A stretch of DNA of 7,636 nt, from assembly GCA_018816205.1 (NCBI GenBank), contig JAHIWJ010000123.1:1-7636 (forward strand). The letters run 5' to 3'. Of this stretch, positions 1 to 5,956 are shown piece by piece (position 1 is the stretch's first letter; every line of letters begins with the position of its first letter). Source of the DNA: Nanobdellota archaeon (GTDB lineage Archaea > Nanobdellota > Nanobdellia > Pacearchaeales > GW2011-AR1). The position numbers and the translations under genes are program-made. Below the pieces are notes generated by a model that was not told the DNA's origin, did no database searches, and saw nothing but the letters and a program-made list of their open reading frames with translations.

Positions 1-1108
1 GGGGAACTGCAACAAGCGCCGCAATCATCCAGGGCCTTCGAGACTTATAAGAATCATAATCTGGATTCAGCTCCAAGACGTCGGCTTCACCATATCCCCC
101 TGGGCGTTTCAACAAAACCTGCGACACCATGTAAAAAACAAAAAAAGGAATTATCACGTTGAACAAAACAAAAACATGCGGCCATCTAATGAGCCCCTGC
201 ATCAACGTCGAAGCAAGTGGCAGCAACGCCAAACCTAAAGTCGGCAAAATAATCCCAAGCATATAAAGGTTCGTCAACGGGCTTCGAATCTCGCGAGAAT
301 ACTTCAGCATCTTTTCATAAACCCCGTCCAAAATCACCTGCAAAGCCCTCTCAAGAATTTCAATTCTTCTTGCCTCAGAAGGCTCGAACAAACTGCTCTC
401 AATCAAATGAAAACTCTCGACAAACTCCGGCGCATAATCTCTCCAACTCGTAAGATAATTCTCAAGCGACTGCTTAACCGTAGAAAACTTCCCAATCTCC
501 ACGTCGTAAAATATCTTCTTGAAATCCAGTGCGAGCGGCCCCTCAAGATGCTGAGACGCAAACTGAATCGCCCTTTCCAAGTTGGAAGTATGCTTCATAT
601 AAACAACAACATAAAGTATTGCCGGCACCATTTGCGAAGACGCCTTCAATCTCCACGCGTTAGCGAGCCTCTGCGGCAAAGTCGAAGTGCAGTAAAAAAC
701 AAACAAACTCGCGACCATCCCTAAAAAGAAAAGAATGGCTATATCACCAAACTGGGGAGAATTCATAAAGGAATTTAAATCAGGGAATGCTAAAAAATAA
801 TATGCAACAATCGCTGCAATCATCCCAAAAAAGATAATCAACATAGAACTCAAAGCAAGAGTCATTGCTTCGCTCGGCGTGACATCCACATGCGCATCAT
901 CGAGATATTTTTGAATTTTTGCTCGATCTTTCTCAGAAATACTGATGCTAATAATGTTCCCGATTGTTTGCGCCCACCTTTCATAAGCACTCCGCTCGGG
1001 CTGCATATCCTGAAGAAACTGCGCATATTCTCCAGAAACGCCCCCCTGCTCCACAGACCTCTCCTCCGTGTTCAACTGCGACTGCAGCTTCTGACTATAC
1101 TTCTTCAT
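1..1108 (-). CDS. TadC/FlaJ (ArlJ)-like pilus assembly platform membrane protein, C-terminus cut by window edge
   Basis: The minus-strand frame is open from the ATG at 1108 to the window edge and gives 369 residues. The N-terminal ~75 residues are polar and charged. Two membrane helices follow (about 82-108 and 120-142), then a helical cytoplasmic domain of about 145-275 rich in Glu, Lys and Gln. Two more helices lie at about 281-303 and 310-333, and a fifth begins at the edge. This order matches archaeal FlaJ/TadC proteins of the type II secretion F (GspF) superfamily, the inner-membrane platform that couples the assembly ATPase to pilin polymerisation. The stretch MLKYSREIRSP before the third helix resembles the conserved end of the first T2SSF domain. 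Family members usually have a second such domain, expected beyond the window. The ATG has AGGCGAT just upstream; GTG codons at 1141 and 1138 are alternative starts. The gene is divergent from nine pilin-like genes, which supports a role in assembling them. Family is fairly sure, exact subtype is not. Confidence 0.85.
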   Translation of the reverse strand, partial: MKKYSQKLQSQLNTEERSVEQGGVSGEYAQFLQDMQPERSAYERWAQTIGNIISISISEKDRAKIQKYLDDAHVDVTPSEAMTLALSSMLIIFFGMIAAIVAYYFLAFPDLNSFMNSPQFGDIAILFFLGMVASLFVFYCTSTLPQRLANAWRLKASSQMVPAILYVVVYMKHTSNLERAIQFASQHLEGPLALDFKKIFYDVEIGKFSTVKQSLENYLTSWRDYAPEFVESFHLIESSLFEPSEARRIEILERALQVILDGVYEKMLKYSREIRSPLTNLYMLGIILPTLGLALLPLASTLMQGLIRWPHVFVLFNVIIPFFVFYMVSQVLLKRPGGYGEADVLELNPDYDSYKSRRPWMIAALVAVP

Positions 1109-1111
1109 TAT

Positions 1112-1118
1112 ATCGCCT
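1112..1118 (-). promoter_or_regulatory. Possible ribosome binding site for the TadC/FlaJ-like gene
   Basis: On the minus strand AGGCGAT lies 3 nt before the ATG at 1108. It matches the archaeal Shine-Dalgarno AGGTGAT at six of seven bases. It favours the ATG over the GTG codons at 1141 and 1138, but the match is imperfect and the spacing is short. Confidence 0.4.
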
Positions 1119-1173
1119 GCAGAAGACGCTCCAGCTACCACTCTTTTTCACCAAAATAAAAAACAAAATCAAT

Positions 1174-1181
1174 ATTATAAA
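1174..1181 (-). promoter_or_regulatory. TATA box of the TadC/FlaJ-like gene (minus strand)
   Basis: TTTATAAT is read on the minus strand in an otherwise gene-free divergent region. Applying the 29-nt TATA-to-start distance seen at three plus-strand genes puts transcription start near 1152. That leaves a leader of about 44 nt before the ATG at 1108, or about 11 nt before a GTG at 1141. Unlike the plus-strand operons, this transcript is therefore probably not leaderless. Confidence 0.5.
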
Positions 1182-1196
1182 TGTGTGGTTTCACAT
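1181..1196. repeat. Inverted repeat in the divergent promoter region, candidate operator
   Basis: ATGTG-TGGTTT-CACAT is a perfect 5-bp inverted repeat with a 6-bp spacer. It lies between the two divergent TATA boxes and directly abuts the minus-strand box, where the BRE and transcription factor B would bind. A regulator bound here could occlude the TadC-side promoter. The arms are short, so chance occurrence is possible. Confidence 0.3.
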
Positions 1197-1212
1197 CTGA
1201 AAAAGCATTACA

Positions 1213-1220
1213 TTTAATAA
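1213..1220 (+). promoter_or_regulatory. TATA box of the first pilin-like operon
   Basis: TTTAATAA lies in AT-rich sequence with its first T exactly 29 nt before the A of the ATG at 1242. This is the usual archaeal geometry for a leaderless transcript, and no Shine-Dalgarno is seen before this ATG. The same 29-nt distance recurs at 3350/3379 and 4513/4542. Confidence 0.65.
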
Positions 1221-1241
1221 TCTAAAACCATTTCCCACTCG

Positions 1242-1391
1242 ATGAAGAAAAGGGGAATAGAGCAAGAGATGCTCGGCTGGATCTTAATAGGATTAGCCGT
1301 TTTAGTCATCCTCGTTGTCGCAGTAGTGATCCTCCAGGGCAAAGGCTCCTCATACATCGAATACATAAAACAGCTCTTCAGGTTCAAATGA
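1242..1391 (+). CDS. 49-aa pilin-like mini-protein (class III signal peptide plus one helix)
   Basis: The reading frame starts MKKRGIEQEMLGW and runs through a strongly hydrophobic helix at about residues 11-31, ending in a short tail of about 18 residues with aromatic and Lys residues. KKRG followed by a glutamate-containing stretch and a hydrophobic helix is the layout of an archaeal prepilin, with likely cleavage after Gly5. There is no external domain. In size it recalls the small Flp pilins of Tad systems, but no sequence homology is claimed. It is the first gene after a TATA box 29 nt upstream, so its mRNA is probably leaderless. Its TGA overlaps the next ATG in an ATGA, which points to translational coupling. 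It could be a bare filament subunit or an assembly accessory. The gene is short, but promoter, signature and overlap together make it convincing. Confidence 0.75.
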   Translation: MKKRGIEQEMLGWILIGLAVLVILVVAVVILQGKGSSYIEYIKQLFRFK

Positions 1392-2482
1392 TAAATAGAA
1401 AAAAAGGTGCATCGCTCATAATAAACAAAACAATCCTCTTTGTACTAATCGGGCTAGTTGTCGTGATAACCTTATTTGCAATATTTAGCTGGGGAATTCC
1501 ACAATGGTTCAAAAACCTCCTCCCAACATTTTTCCCAAACAGCACTGAAGACAACACCTACACCTTCGCCCTCAGCTGCCCAGTACACGTTGCCAGAATC
1601 GTTGACGGCAAATACATTGAATACTGCCTAGACGACAAATGCGAAAAAACGCGAAAAACTAATCTAATATTGAACCAAAACGAAATTTTAGTAACAAAAC
1701 CAGGAGCCCTAAAAATCTCAAGATTCACTCCAAAAGTAGGTATTCGGCTCCGCGGCTCAATTGTAATCTACCCGGAAATAGTAAAAGGGATTGGCTCCCA
1801 GGACAGACCAACAGCGTATTACGACGTAGAAGGTAATCTCCCAGAATACTACGAACTCCTAAATCTAAACCTCGCATACTTCTTCACAAAAACCCAGCTC
1901 TGCAGAGATTCAAGAATCTCCGAAATAGAATTAAGAAAAATCGCGGCAACAAGATCAATTTTTATAGAGGGAAAAACATTCTACTACGACTTAGATGAAT
2001 TCATTCAAAACAAAGACGAAAAAGAGACCCCGCTTTATCTAGACAACAAACTAACCCAAACAGCAAAAAGCAAAATCATGCCAAAAGCTAGCTCCGATAA
2101 TTACGACGGTTCCATATCTCGCGTCCCCGAAGAAGGAGAGACCCCCTTTGAAGAAAAACTAACCGAGGTTAAATTAATACAAAAAAGCAGACAAAATTAT
2201 GATGTCCAATTATACACCAACCCTGCACAAAAACAAGAATTTGAAAGAGGAGAGCTAACCGAGGATATAGAATTAAGCGATGCCTACATAGTGCCCAACC
2301 CATACAATTCTCTTGGCGTAAACACCGACGGAAAACCGTTCACAACAATAAAGTACATGCAAAAAGACGGAAAAGTTTACATTCAATTATTAAGAGGCAG
2401 TGCCTACTCTCCACTTGTGAGAATGGAATATTGGAATGCATATCAATCATTCGCCCGCATCCCTGACTGGGCAAAACTGTAA
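1388..2482 (+). CDS. Pilin-like exported protein, 364 aa, unknown family
   Basis: The N-terminus MINRKKGASLI followed by a hydrophobic helix at about residues 15-35 is a class III (prepilin) signal peptide, with predicted cleavage after Gly7. The remaining 330 residues are hydrophilic, mixed alpha/beta in appearance, and should lie outside the membrane. Cysteines at 64, 80, 85 and 172 could form disulfides. A possible N-glycosylation sequon, NST, begins at residue 51. No catalytic motif was recognised. The start codon overlaps the preceding stop (ATGA), and the next gene begins 1 nt after this stop, so it is an operon member. The lysine- and asparagine-rich segment around residues 205-260 looks flexible. 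I infer a minor pilin or surface subunit built by the same machine as its neighbours, with function otherwise unknown. Confidence 0.8.
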   Translation: MINRKKGASLIINKTILFVLIGLVVVITLFAIFSWGIPQWFKNLLPTFFPNSTEDNTYTFALSCPVHVARIVDGKYIEYCLDDKCEKTRKTNLILNQNEILVTKPGALKISRFTPKVGIRLRGSIVIYPEIVKGIGSQDRPTAYYDVEGNLPEYYELLNLNLAYFFTKTQLCRDSRISEIELRKIAATRSIFIEGKTFYYDLDEFIQNKDEKETPLYLDNKLTQTAKSKIMPKASSDNYDGSISRVPEEGETPFEEKLTEVKLIQKSRQNYDVQLYTNPAQKQEFERGELTEDIELSDAYIVPNPYNSLGVNTDGKPFTTIKYMQKDGKVYIQLLRGSAYSPLVRMEYWNAYQSFARIPDWAKL

Positions 2483-2483
2483 A

Positions 2484-3236
2484 ATGAAAAACAAAAAAGC
2501 AGAAGCAATGATCGGCCTCACAGGAGGCGAAATCGCCCGACTCGTCACTGCAATAATCGCAATATTAATTCTAATTTACCTAATAGTTATAATAACTGGA
2601 TTTTATTTCAACAAAGCAGATGTCAACAAAGCCAGCACCGAATTAGAAGAGATAGTTCCATCGCTTGAAAAAGTAGTTGAAACCGGCCAGCAGCAAGAAT
2701 ACTTCGTCCTCTACGCTCCCGATTGGTATCTCTTCTCTTCAGAATTTTCAGACCTCTGCGATGGAAGATTCTGCCTCTGCCTCTGCAAAGACTCTGCATG
2801 CCAAGACAGCAAAGCAAGAGCCTGCACCAAAACAGAAAAATTCGTTCTCATAAGGGAGGGCGGCAGAGAAACAAGGTCTATAAAATTAGAAAAACCCCCG
2901 CAAAAAATAATCTTAAACTTTGTAGACGAAAAAGCTTACCCATTTAATGCGGGCGATAACACCGTAAGAGGGTGGTGGAGTATCCAAGGTGTGCCCACAC
3001 TATTCCTCAAGTTCACAACCGAATGGCTCTGGTCTCTAGACTTAACTAATTGGATGACCACAGAAGAAACCAGCGCCAAAGGTGGACTGTGGAACGGCAT
3101 CGAACCGCCGCAAGCAAACAGAGATTTCATCACCAGCTTCCTAAAGCCGATAAAAAACTCAAAAGCCGAAGGGGAACAAATATTCTATCACACCGGAGCA
3201 AAACTTTCCGAAGGATTTTACATAATCGAACAATGA
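2484..3236 (+). CDS. Pilin-like protein with a six-cysteine cluster, 250 aa
   Basis: The start chosen is the ATG at 2484, one nucleotide after the upstream stop. It gives MKNKKAEAMIG and a membrane helix at about residues 18-40, the same leader layout as the neighbouring genes. The external part contains a dense cysteine cluster, with Cys at 92, 97, 99, 101, 106 and 114 in a C-x4-C-x-C-x-C-x4-C-x7-C pattern. It follows a WYLFS motif at about 81-85. From memory, similar WYLF plus CLC-type clusters occur in DPANN archaeal membrane-anchored proteins; this was not searched. The cluster suggests disulfides or metal binding outside the membrane. A Trp-rich segment (about 164-190, GWWS and WLWS) follows. 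The C-terminus overlaps the next gene by 4 nt. The role is inferred to be a minor pilin; the specific function is unknown. Confidence 0.8.
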   Translation: MKNKKAEAMIGLTGGEIARLVTAIIAILILIYLIVIITGFYFNKADVNKASTELEEIVPSLEKVVETGQQQEYFVLYAPDWYLFSSEFSDLCDGRFCLCLCKDSACQDSKARACTKTEKFVLIREGGRETRSIKLEKPPQKIILNFVDEKAYPFNAGDNTVRGWWSIQGVPTLFLKFTTEWLWSLDLTNWMTTEETSAKGGLWNGIEPPQANRDFITSFLKPIKNSKAEGEQIFYHTGAKLSEGFYIIEQ

Positions 3237-3346
3237 TGAAAAAAGCCCAACTCGAAAAACTCGTCGAAATGATTCCCTATATAATCGTATTCGGCCTCAT
3301 CCTCCTCGCACTCTACGCAATCTTCAGTTACTTTAACCTAATCTGA
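3233..3346 (+). CDS. 37-aa pilin-like mini-protein
   Basis: The frame begins MMKKAQLEKLVEMIP and continues into one hydrophobic helix at about residues 15-34, ending shortly after. KKA followed by Gln and Glu residues and then a hydrophobic helix is an archaeal prepilin-type N-terminus, with cleavage possible after Ala5. The ATG overlaps the upstream TGA by 4 nt (ATGA); a second ATG at 3236 is an alternative start, giving 36 aa. It is the last gene of the 1242-3346 operon, and a new TATA box begins 4 nt after its stop. With the 49-aa gene at the other end of the operon it makes a pair of subunits that lack an external domain. Too short for homology to be decisive; it is supported by coupling, the signature and a clean end at the next promoter. 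Confidence 0.65.
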   Translation: MMKKAQLEKLVEMIPYIIVFGLILLALYAIFSYFNLI

Positions 3347-3349
3347 AAA

Positions 3350-3357
3350 TATATAAA
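3350..3357 (+). promoter_or_regulatory. TATA box of the 333-aa pilin-like gene
   Basis: TATATAAA begins exactly 29 nt before the ATG at 3379, the same distance as at the two other plus-strand promoters. That makes a leaderless transcript likely and decides the start at 3379 over the in-frame ATG at 3358, which would sit only 8 nt from the box. Confidence 0.65.
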
Positions 3358-3378
3358 ATGCAAAACCCAAAAATAAAC

Positions 3379-4380
3379 ATGCAAAACAAAAGAGGCACCG
3401 TGATAATGCCAGTAATCATCGCAGTTCTCGGCATAGCTATCTTCCTCGCGATAATAATCTACTTCTTCGGAGGCATCCCCTGGACCAGTACAATAGACAA
3501 AGAAGCCTGTCACAATTCAATAATCCAAAGAGCGACTTTCAACGCAGGCCCAATTGAAGCAGGAAAAAACAATATCCCTTTAAACTGCAAAACTGAAAAA
3601 GTCTGCATCACAGAATCCGGCAACGACTGCACTGAATACCCGAAACCCACGCGAAAAAACCCTGTAACAAAGGTGGAAGTTAAAGGAAATGAAGATGCCA
3701 GAGAAGCAGTTCTAGACCAAATCGCAGACTCCATGTACGAATGCCACCGAATGCTCGGCGAAGGCAAAATCAACTTCATGCCCCACGGTTACACCCAAAA
3801 AAACTACTGCTTAATCTGCACCCGCCTTGCATTCGACACTGAAGTAGAACAACAGGTCCGAAAAATTCCGTATAGCGCGATATATCAGCACCTGCAGCAA
3901 AAACACGACCCCGACGGCAGAAACTACCTATCTTATATTCATCCCGGCTGGGAAAACTGGCAGGCTTCAATCAACACCTTTGATGCCATGAAAACTATGA
4001 TTCCTGAAATGAAAGACCTCACGTTTGAAGATTGGCAAATGGACCTGACCCATGAAAACGGCTATGCAATAATAGTCCAAATAAAACCACAAGGCAGCTG
4101 GGTAGCAGCTGCTGGAGCCGCAGGAGTGGTCGGAGGAGTGCTTATAGCAGGAACAGCAATTGCCGCGGCAATACCCGCTGGAGGGCTGTCTCTTGTGGCA
4201 TTACCTGCATTTGTAGGACTGGCAACAGGAGGCACCCTCCTCGGAGGAATAACCTACTGGGAGCTCTATCCTGGAGAAGAAGAAGGAAAAGGGTGGTTTT
4301 ACAGCCCACCGACAATCTACCCCTATGACATCCCAACTCTCTCAAGTCTCGACTGCACTAGCTTCGAAACCGCGCCATAA
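3379..4380 (+). CDS. Pilin-like Cys-rich protein with an extra C-terminal hydrophobic segment, 333 aa
   Basis: The start is the ATG at 3379, giving MQNKRGTVIMP and a membrane helix at about residues 8-31, because it fits both the TATA spacing and the leader signature of the neighbours. An external domain with Cys at 44, 70, 76, 84, 122, 144 and 147 follows. It includes the segments ADSMYECHRMLGEGK (116-130) and YCLIC (143-147). I associate this pattern with uncharacterised DPANN archaeal proteins, from memory only. Residues about 241-294 are small, Gly/Ala-rich and hydrophobic and could form one or two further membrane helices, which is unusual for a pilin. The C-terminal tail is Pro/Tyr-rich with one Cys at 325. 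The gene sits between the two operons with its own promoter, although read-through from upstream is possible. It could be an anchored assembly factor rather than a filament subunit. Confidence 0.8.
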   Translation: MQNKRGTVIMPVIIAVLGIAIFLAIIIYFFGGIPWTSTIDKEACHNSIIQRATFNAGPIEAGKNNIPLNCKTEKVCITESGNDCTEYPKPTRKNPVTKVEVKGNEDAREAVLDQIADSMYECHRMLGEGKINFMPHGYTQKNYCLICTRLAFDTEVEQQVRKIPYSAIYQHLQQKHDPDGRNYLSYIHPGWENWQASINTFDAMKTMIPEMKDLTFEDWQMDLTHENGYAIIVQIKPQGSWVAAAGAAGVVGGVLIAGTAIAAAIPAGGLSLVALPAFVGLATGGTLLGGITYWELYPGEEEGKGWFYSPPTIYPYDIPTLSSLDCTSFETAP

Positions 4381-4411
4381 ATGAATAATGCCTCCCAGGC
4401 AATATTGCATT

Positions 4412-4427
4412 GGGTTGGGTAGGTGGG
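4412..4427 (+). other. G-rich tract, possible weak G-quadruplex
   Basis: The plus strand reads GGGTTGGGTAGGTGGG: three runs of three G and one of two, 31 nt after the preceding stop. It would lie in the 3' untranslated RNA of the upstream gene. A second, stronger G-rich tract sits in the matching place after the next operon (7511-7539), and both contain GGG-NN-GGTGGG. Confidence 0.4.
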
Positions 4428-4512
4428 TAATCAAAACGCCAAAACACTTAAGCGAGCACCTATGACAAAACATAGCGAGTCCAATTACACTATCCCCATT
4501 CATATACTAAAG

Positions 4513-4520
4513 TTTATTAA
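4513..4520 (+). promoter_or_regulatory. TATA box of the second pilin-like operon
   Basis: TTTATTAA starts exactly 29 nt before the ATG at 4542, preceded by a purine-rich ACTAAAG that could serve as BRE. No Shine-Dalgarno is seen before 4542, so the transcript is probably leaderless. Confidence 0.65.
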
Positions 4521-4541
4521 CAAAAAACCGCTCTGCTTTCT

Positions 4542-4928
4542 ATGCTGTTAAACAAAAAGGGGGAAAGATTAATCACCGGAACAGTCATCTTTGTCATACT
4601 CAACCTGACTGTAATAATCGTCCTGATAGTCGCCGTCTCCCGTTCTGGCTCTGGCGCCTCGCTATCAGAAGAAGCCTACGCAAAACAAATCGCCCTCCTA
4701 ATAGACGCTGCAAAACCCGGCACAACGCTCAACATTGATATAACAGAAATCTACCTTTTAGCAAGGGATAACAACATAAACCCTAACGTCTTCATAAGCT
4801 GTGAAACCAACGAAGTCTACGTCCGGGCGGCCCCAGGCCAAGGCTACCGCTTCAACTTCTTCACCGAACTAAAACAATGCGACTTCACAATCGACAACGC
4901 AAAAAGGAGGCTCACCATTAGAATCTAA
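4542..4928 (+). CDS. Small pilin-like protein, 128 aa
   Basis: MLLNKKGERLITG followed by a hydrophobic helix at about residues 10-32 is a class III signal peptide, with cleavage predicted after Gly7. The external part of about 95 residues starts with a Ser/Gly linker (34-41), then a helical segment with YAKQIALLIDAAKPG (46-60), then beta-like stretches. Cys at 87 and 113 may form a disulfide. The YAKQIALLIDAAKPG region resembles uncharacterised small pilin-like proteins of DPANN archaea as I remember them; no search was possible. It is the first gene of the second operon, has a TATA box 29 nt upstream, and its stop is immediately followed by the next ATG with no gap. I infer a minor pilin, likely one partner of a complex with the next three products. 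Confidence 0.82.
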   Translation: MLLNKKGERLITGTVIFVILNLTVIIVLIVAVSRSGSGASLSEEAYAKQIALLIDAAKPGTTLNIDITEIYLLARDNNINPNVFISCETNEVYVRAAPGQGYRFNFFTELKQCDFTIDNAKRRLTIRI

Positions 4929-5417
4929 ATGTTCCTAAACAAAAAAGGAGACGAAAAATATCTCTCGCCCTGGAACATCCTCATCTGGATAATCCTAATA
5001 GGAACAATCGTCATCGCTCTAGGAATGTTCAACAGCGCAAAAACAGACATTCGTTCAGAAGAAGCCCGCATCCTTGCCCATAGAGTTATCGACTGCATCA
5101 TCCAAGACGGAAAAACCCTGGCGCCGTTAACAGAAAACTTCGACTTGCTGGAAAAATGCAACCTAAACAAAAAAATAATCGAAGAAAGCGGCGCATTCTA
5201 CATCGGCATCACCCTCACCGATTTAAACACTAACGAAATAATCGAGCAATACTCTGTAGGCGACAAAGACCTAAAATTTCAATGCGCCCTAAAAAAAGAT
5301 GAAGAGCAATTCGCCTCCTGCTACACTGAAAAAGTCGTCATCACAGACAGCACTGACCGAAACCTCCTCCTTGAAATAAAAACAGCATCAAACCACGTCG
5401 GGGGTGACTCGCTATGA
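4929..5417 (+). CDS. Small pilin-like protein, 162 aa
   Basis: MFLNKKGDEKYLSP precedes a hydrophobic helix at about residues 14-35. The leader MxLNKKG is nearly identical to that of the preceding gene, and cleavage after Gly7 is predicted. The external domain opens with an amphipathic helix (SEEARILAHRVIDCI, 43-57) and continues with alternating beta segments such as FYIGITL (90-96). Cys at 56, 77, 119 and 131 would allow two disulfides. Both this protein and the previous one have a similar SEEA-type helix just after the membrane segment, which could reflect shared ancestry. The gene abuts the upstream stop and overlaps the next start by 4 nt. No nearby Shine-Dalgarno is seen, so translation probably relies on coupling. 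Function is inferred as a minor pilin. Confidence 0.82.
   Translation: MFLNKKGDEKYLSPWNILIWIILIGTIVIALGMFNSAKTDIRSEEARILAHRVIDCIIQDGKTLAPLTENFDLLEKCNLNKKIIEESGAFYIGITLTDLNTNEIIEQYSVGDKDLKFQCALKKDEEQFASCYTEKVVITDSTDRNLLLEIKTASNHVGGDSL
5401..5407 (+). promoter_or_regulatory. Ribosome binding site for the 180-aa pilin-like gene
   Basis: GGGGTGA ends 6 nt before the ATG at 5414 and matches the archaeal GGAGGTGA consensus at all but one base. It is the clearest Shine-Dalgarno in the window. It lies inside the previous gene, whose stop overlaps this start, and it fixes the start codon. Confidence 0.65.
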
Positions 5418-5956
5418 ACAAAAAAGCAGCCGCCGCAATAGCAGCAACCTGGCTTATAGCCACATTCATAATTTTCTTCCTGTGCATAACCTTCCTTGCC
5501 GGAGTCATCGCACTTGAAGGAAAGTACCAGGTATGGAACTCCGTAAGTGGCATCAATGTCAACGAAGAAAAATCAAAAGCAGACCTTATCATAAACAAAA
5601 ACATAGAAAGTACACTAAACAAAAACATAATTATCGACAACAAAAAAATACTTCTCTCCGAAGCGATCTCGGCAACATCCGAGGACGCTCTCGCACAAAC
5701 ATTCAAAGACACTTTCGAACCATCTTTTAACAAAATCTTCCCGCCAAAACCCTCAGCCACGCCCAGTTGGTGGATAAGAGTTTACAACAAAGGGGAACAA
5801 CTCACTTTAACAAAAAAACTAACTGCAGGCGGCACACTCTGCGACCCTCAAAACGAACAGAACTTAGTCACTTCATTTTTCATAGGTGACAAAGTGCTTG
5901 TTTTCTGCCTTGAAGGTGACTACTACGGCGGATGGAGGAACAATAAATATGCATAA
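5414..5956 (+). CDS. Pilin-like protein, 180 aa
   Basis: MNKKAAAAIAATW leads into a long hydrophobic helix at about residues 8-34, with cleavage possible after Ala5. The external part of about 145 residues begins with a polar helical region rich in Asn and Lys. It has a Pro-rich hinge (FPPKPSATPS, 109-118) followed by WWIRVYN and a beta-like C-terminal portion. Two external cysteines (143 and 165) could pair; Cys24 is inside the helix. A strong Shine-Dalgarno lies 6 nt before the start. The ATG overlaps the upstream stop by 4 nt, and the C-terminal codons overlap the next gene by 8 nt. No family was recognised. Context makes it the third member of a four-protein pilin-like set. Confidence 0.8.
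   Translation: MNKKAAAAIAATWLIATFIIFFLCITFLAGVIALEGKYQVWNSVSGINVNEEKSKADLIINKNIESTLNKNIIIDNKKILLSEAISATSEDALAQTFKDTFEPSFNKIFPPKPSATPSWWIRVYNKGEQLTLTKKLTAGGTLCDPQNEQNLVTSFFIGDKVLVFCLEGDYYGGWRNNKYA
5934..5938 (+). promoter_or_regulatory. Possible ribosome binding site for the 502-aa gene
   Basis: GGAGG lies 10 nt before the ATG at 5949, within the end of the preceding gene. It supports the start at 5949 over the in-frame ATG at 5886, which lacks the lysine leader. The spacing is slightly long. Confidence 0.45.

Larger units (their letters stand above)
4381..4541 (+). other. Gene-free spacer between the 333-aa gene and the second operon
   Basis: No convincing gene is present. In order it holds a GCCT-CCC-AGGC mini-hairpin (4390-4400), a perfect 10-bp palindrome GCAATATTGC (4399-4408), a G-rich tract (4412-4427), a CTATG-ACAAAA-CATAG hairpin (4460-4475) flanked by two copies of AGCGAG (4451-4456 and 4474-4479), and the TATA box at 4513. 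There is no long T-run, so no clear terminator is seen. Confidence 0.6.

Noticed and set aside
1138..1141. GTG starts for the TadC/FlaJ-like gene
   Set aside because: Possible, but the ATG at 1108 has a better upstream AGGCGAT; left as an alternative start only.
407..1200. Plus-strand open frames opposite the TadC/FlaJ-like gene
   Set aside because: They encode Arg-, Leu- and Ser-rich shadow peptides with no recognisable domain, while the minus strand has a coherent membrane protein.
2159..2264. Direct repeat CTAACCGAGG (2159-2168 and 2255-2264)
   Set aside because: Ten bases within a coding region, both encoding LTE-containing stretches; no sign of a larger repeat.
2436..2483. Upstream in-frame ATG for the 250-aa gene
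   Set aside because: It would overlap the previous gene by 47 nt and place 16 unrelated residues before the MKNKKA leader shared in style with all neighbours.
3233..3346. Box C (ATGATGA) and box D (CTGA) of a C/D guide RNA
   Set aside because: The boxes fall on the start and stop junctions of the 37-aa gene, are too far apart, and no internal C'/D' pair was seen.
3358..3378. Upstream in-frame ATG for the 333-aa gene
   Set aside because: It overlaps the TATA box region, adds a polar extension that spoils the leader signature, and the ATG at 3379 has the exact 29-nt spacing seen at the other promoters.
4381..4422. A 13-aa frame right after the 333-aa gene
   Set aside because: Too short, no ribosome site, and it runs through the palindromes and G tract of the spacer.
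4905..4910. AGGAGG as the ribosome site of the gene at 4929
   Set aside because: It ends 18 nt before the start, too far for normal Shine-Dalgarno spacing, and is explained by Arg codons of the upstream gene.
5886..5948. Upstream in-frame ATG for the 502-aa gene
   Set aside because: It would overlap the previous gene by 71 nt and displace the MHKKA leader; GGAGG lies before 5949.
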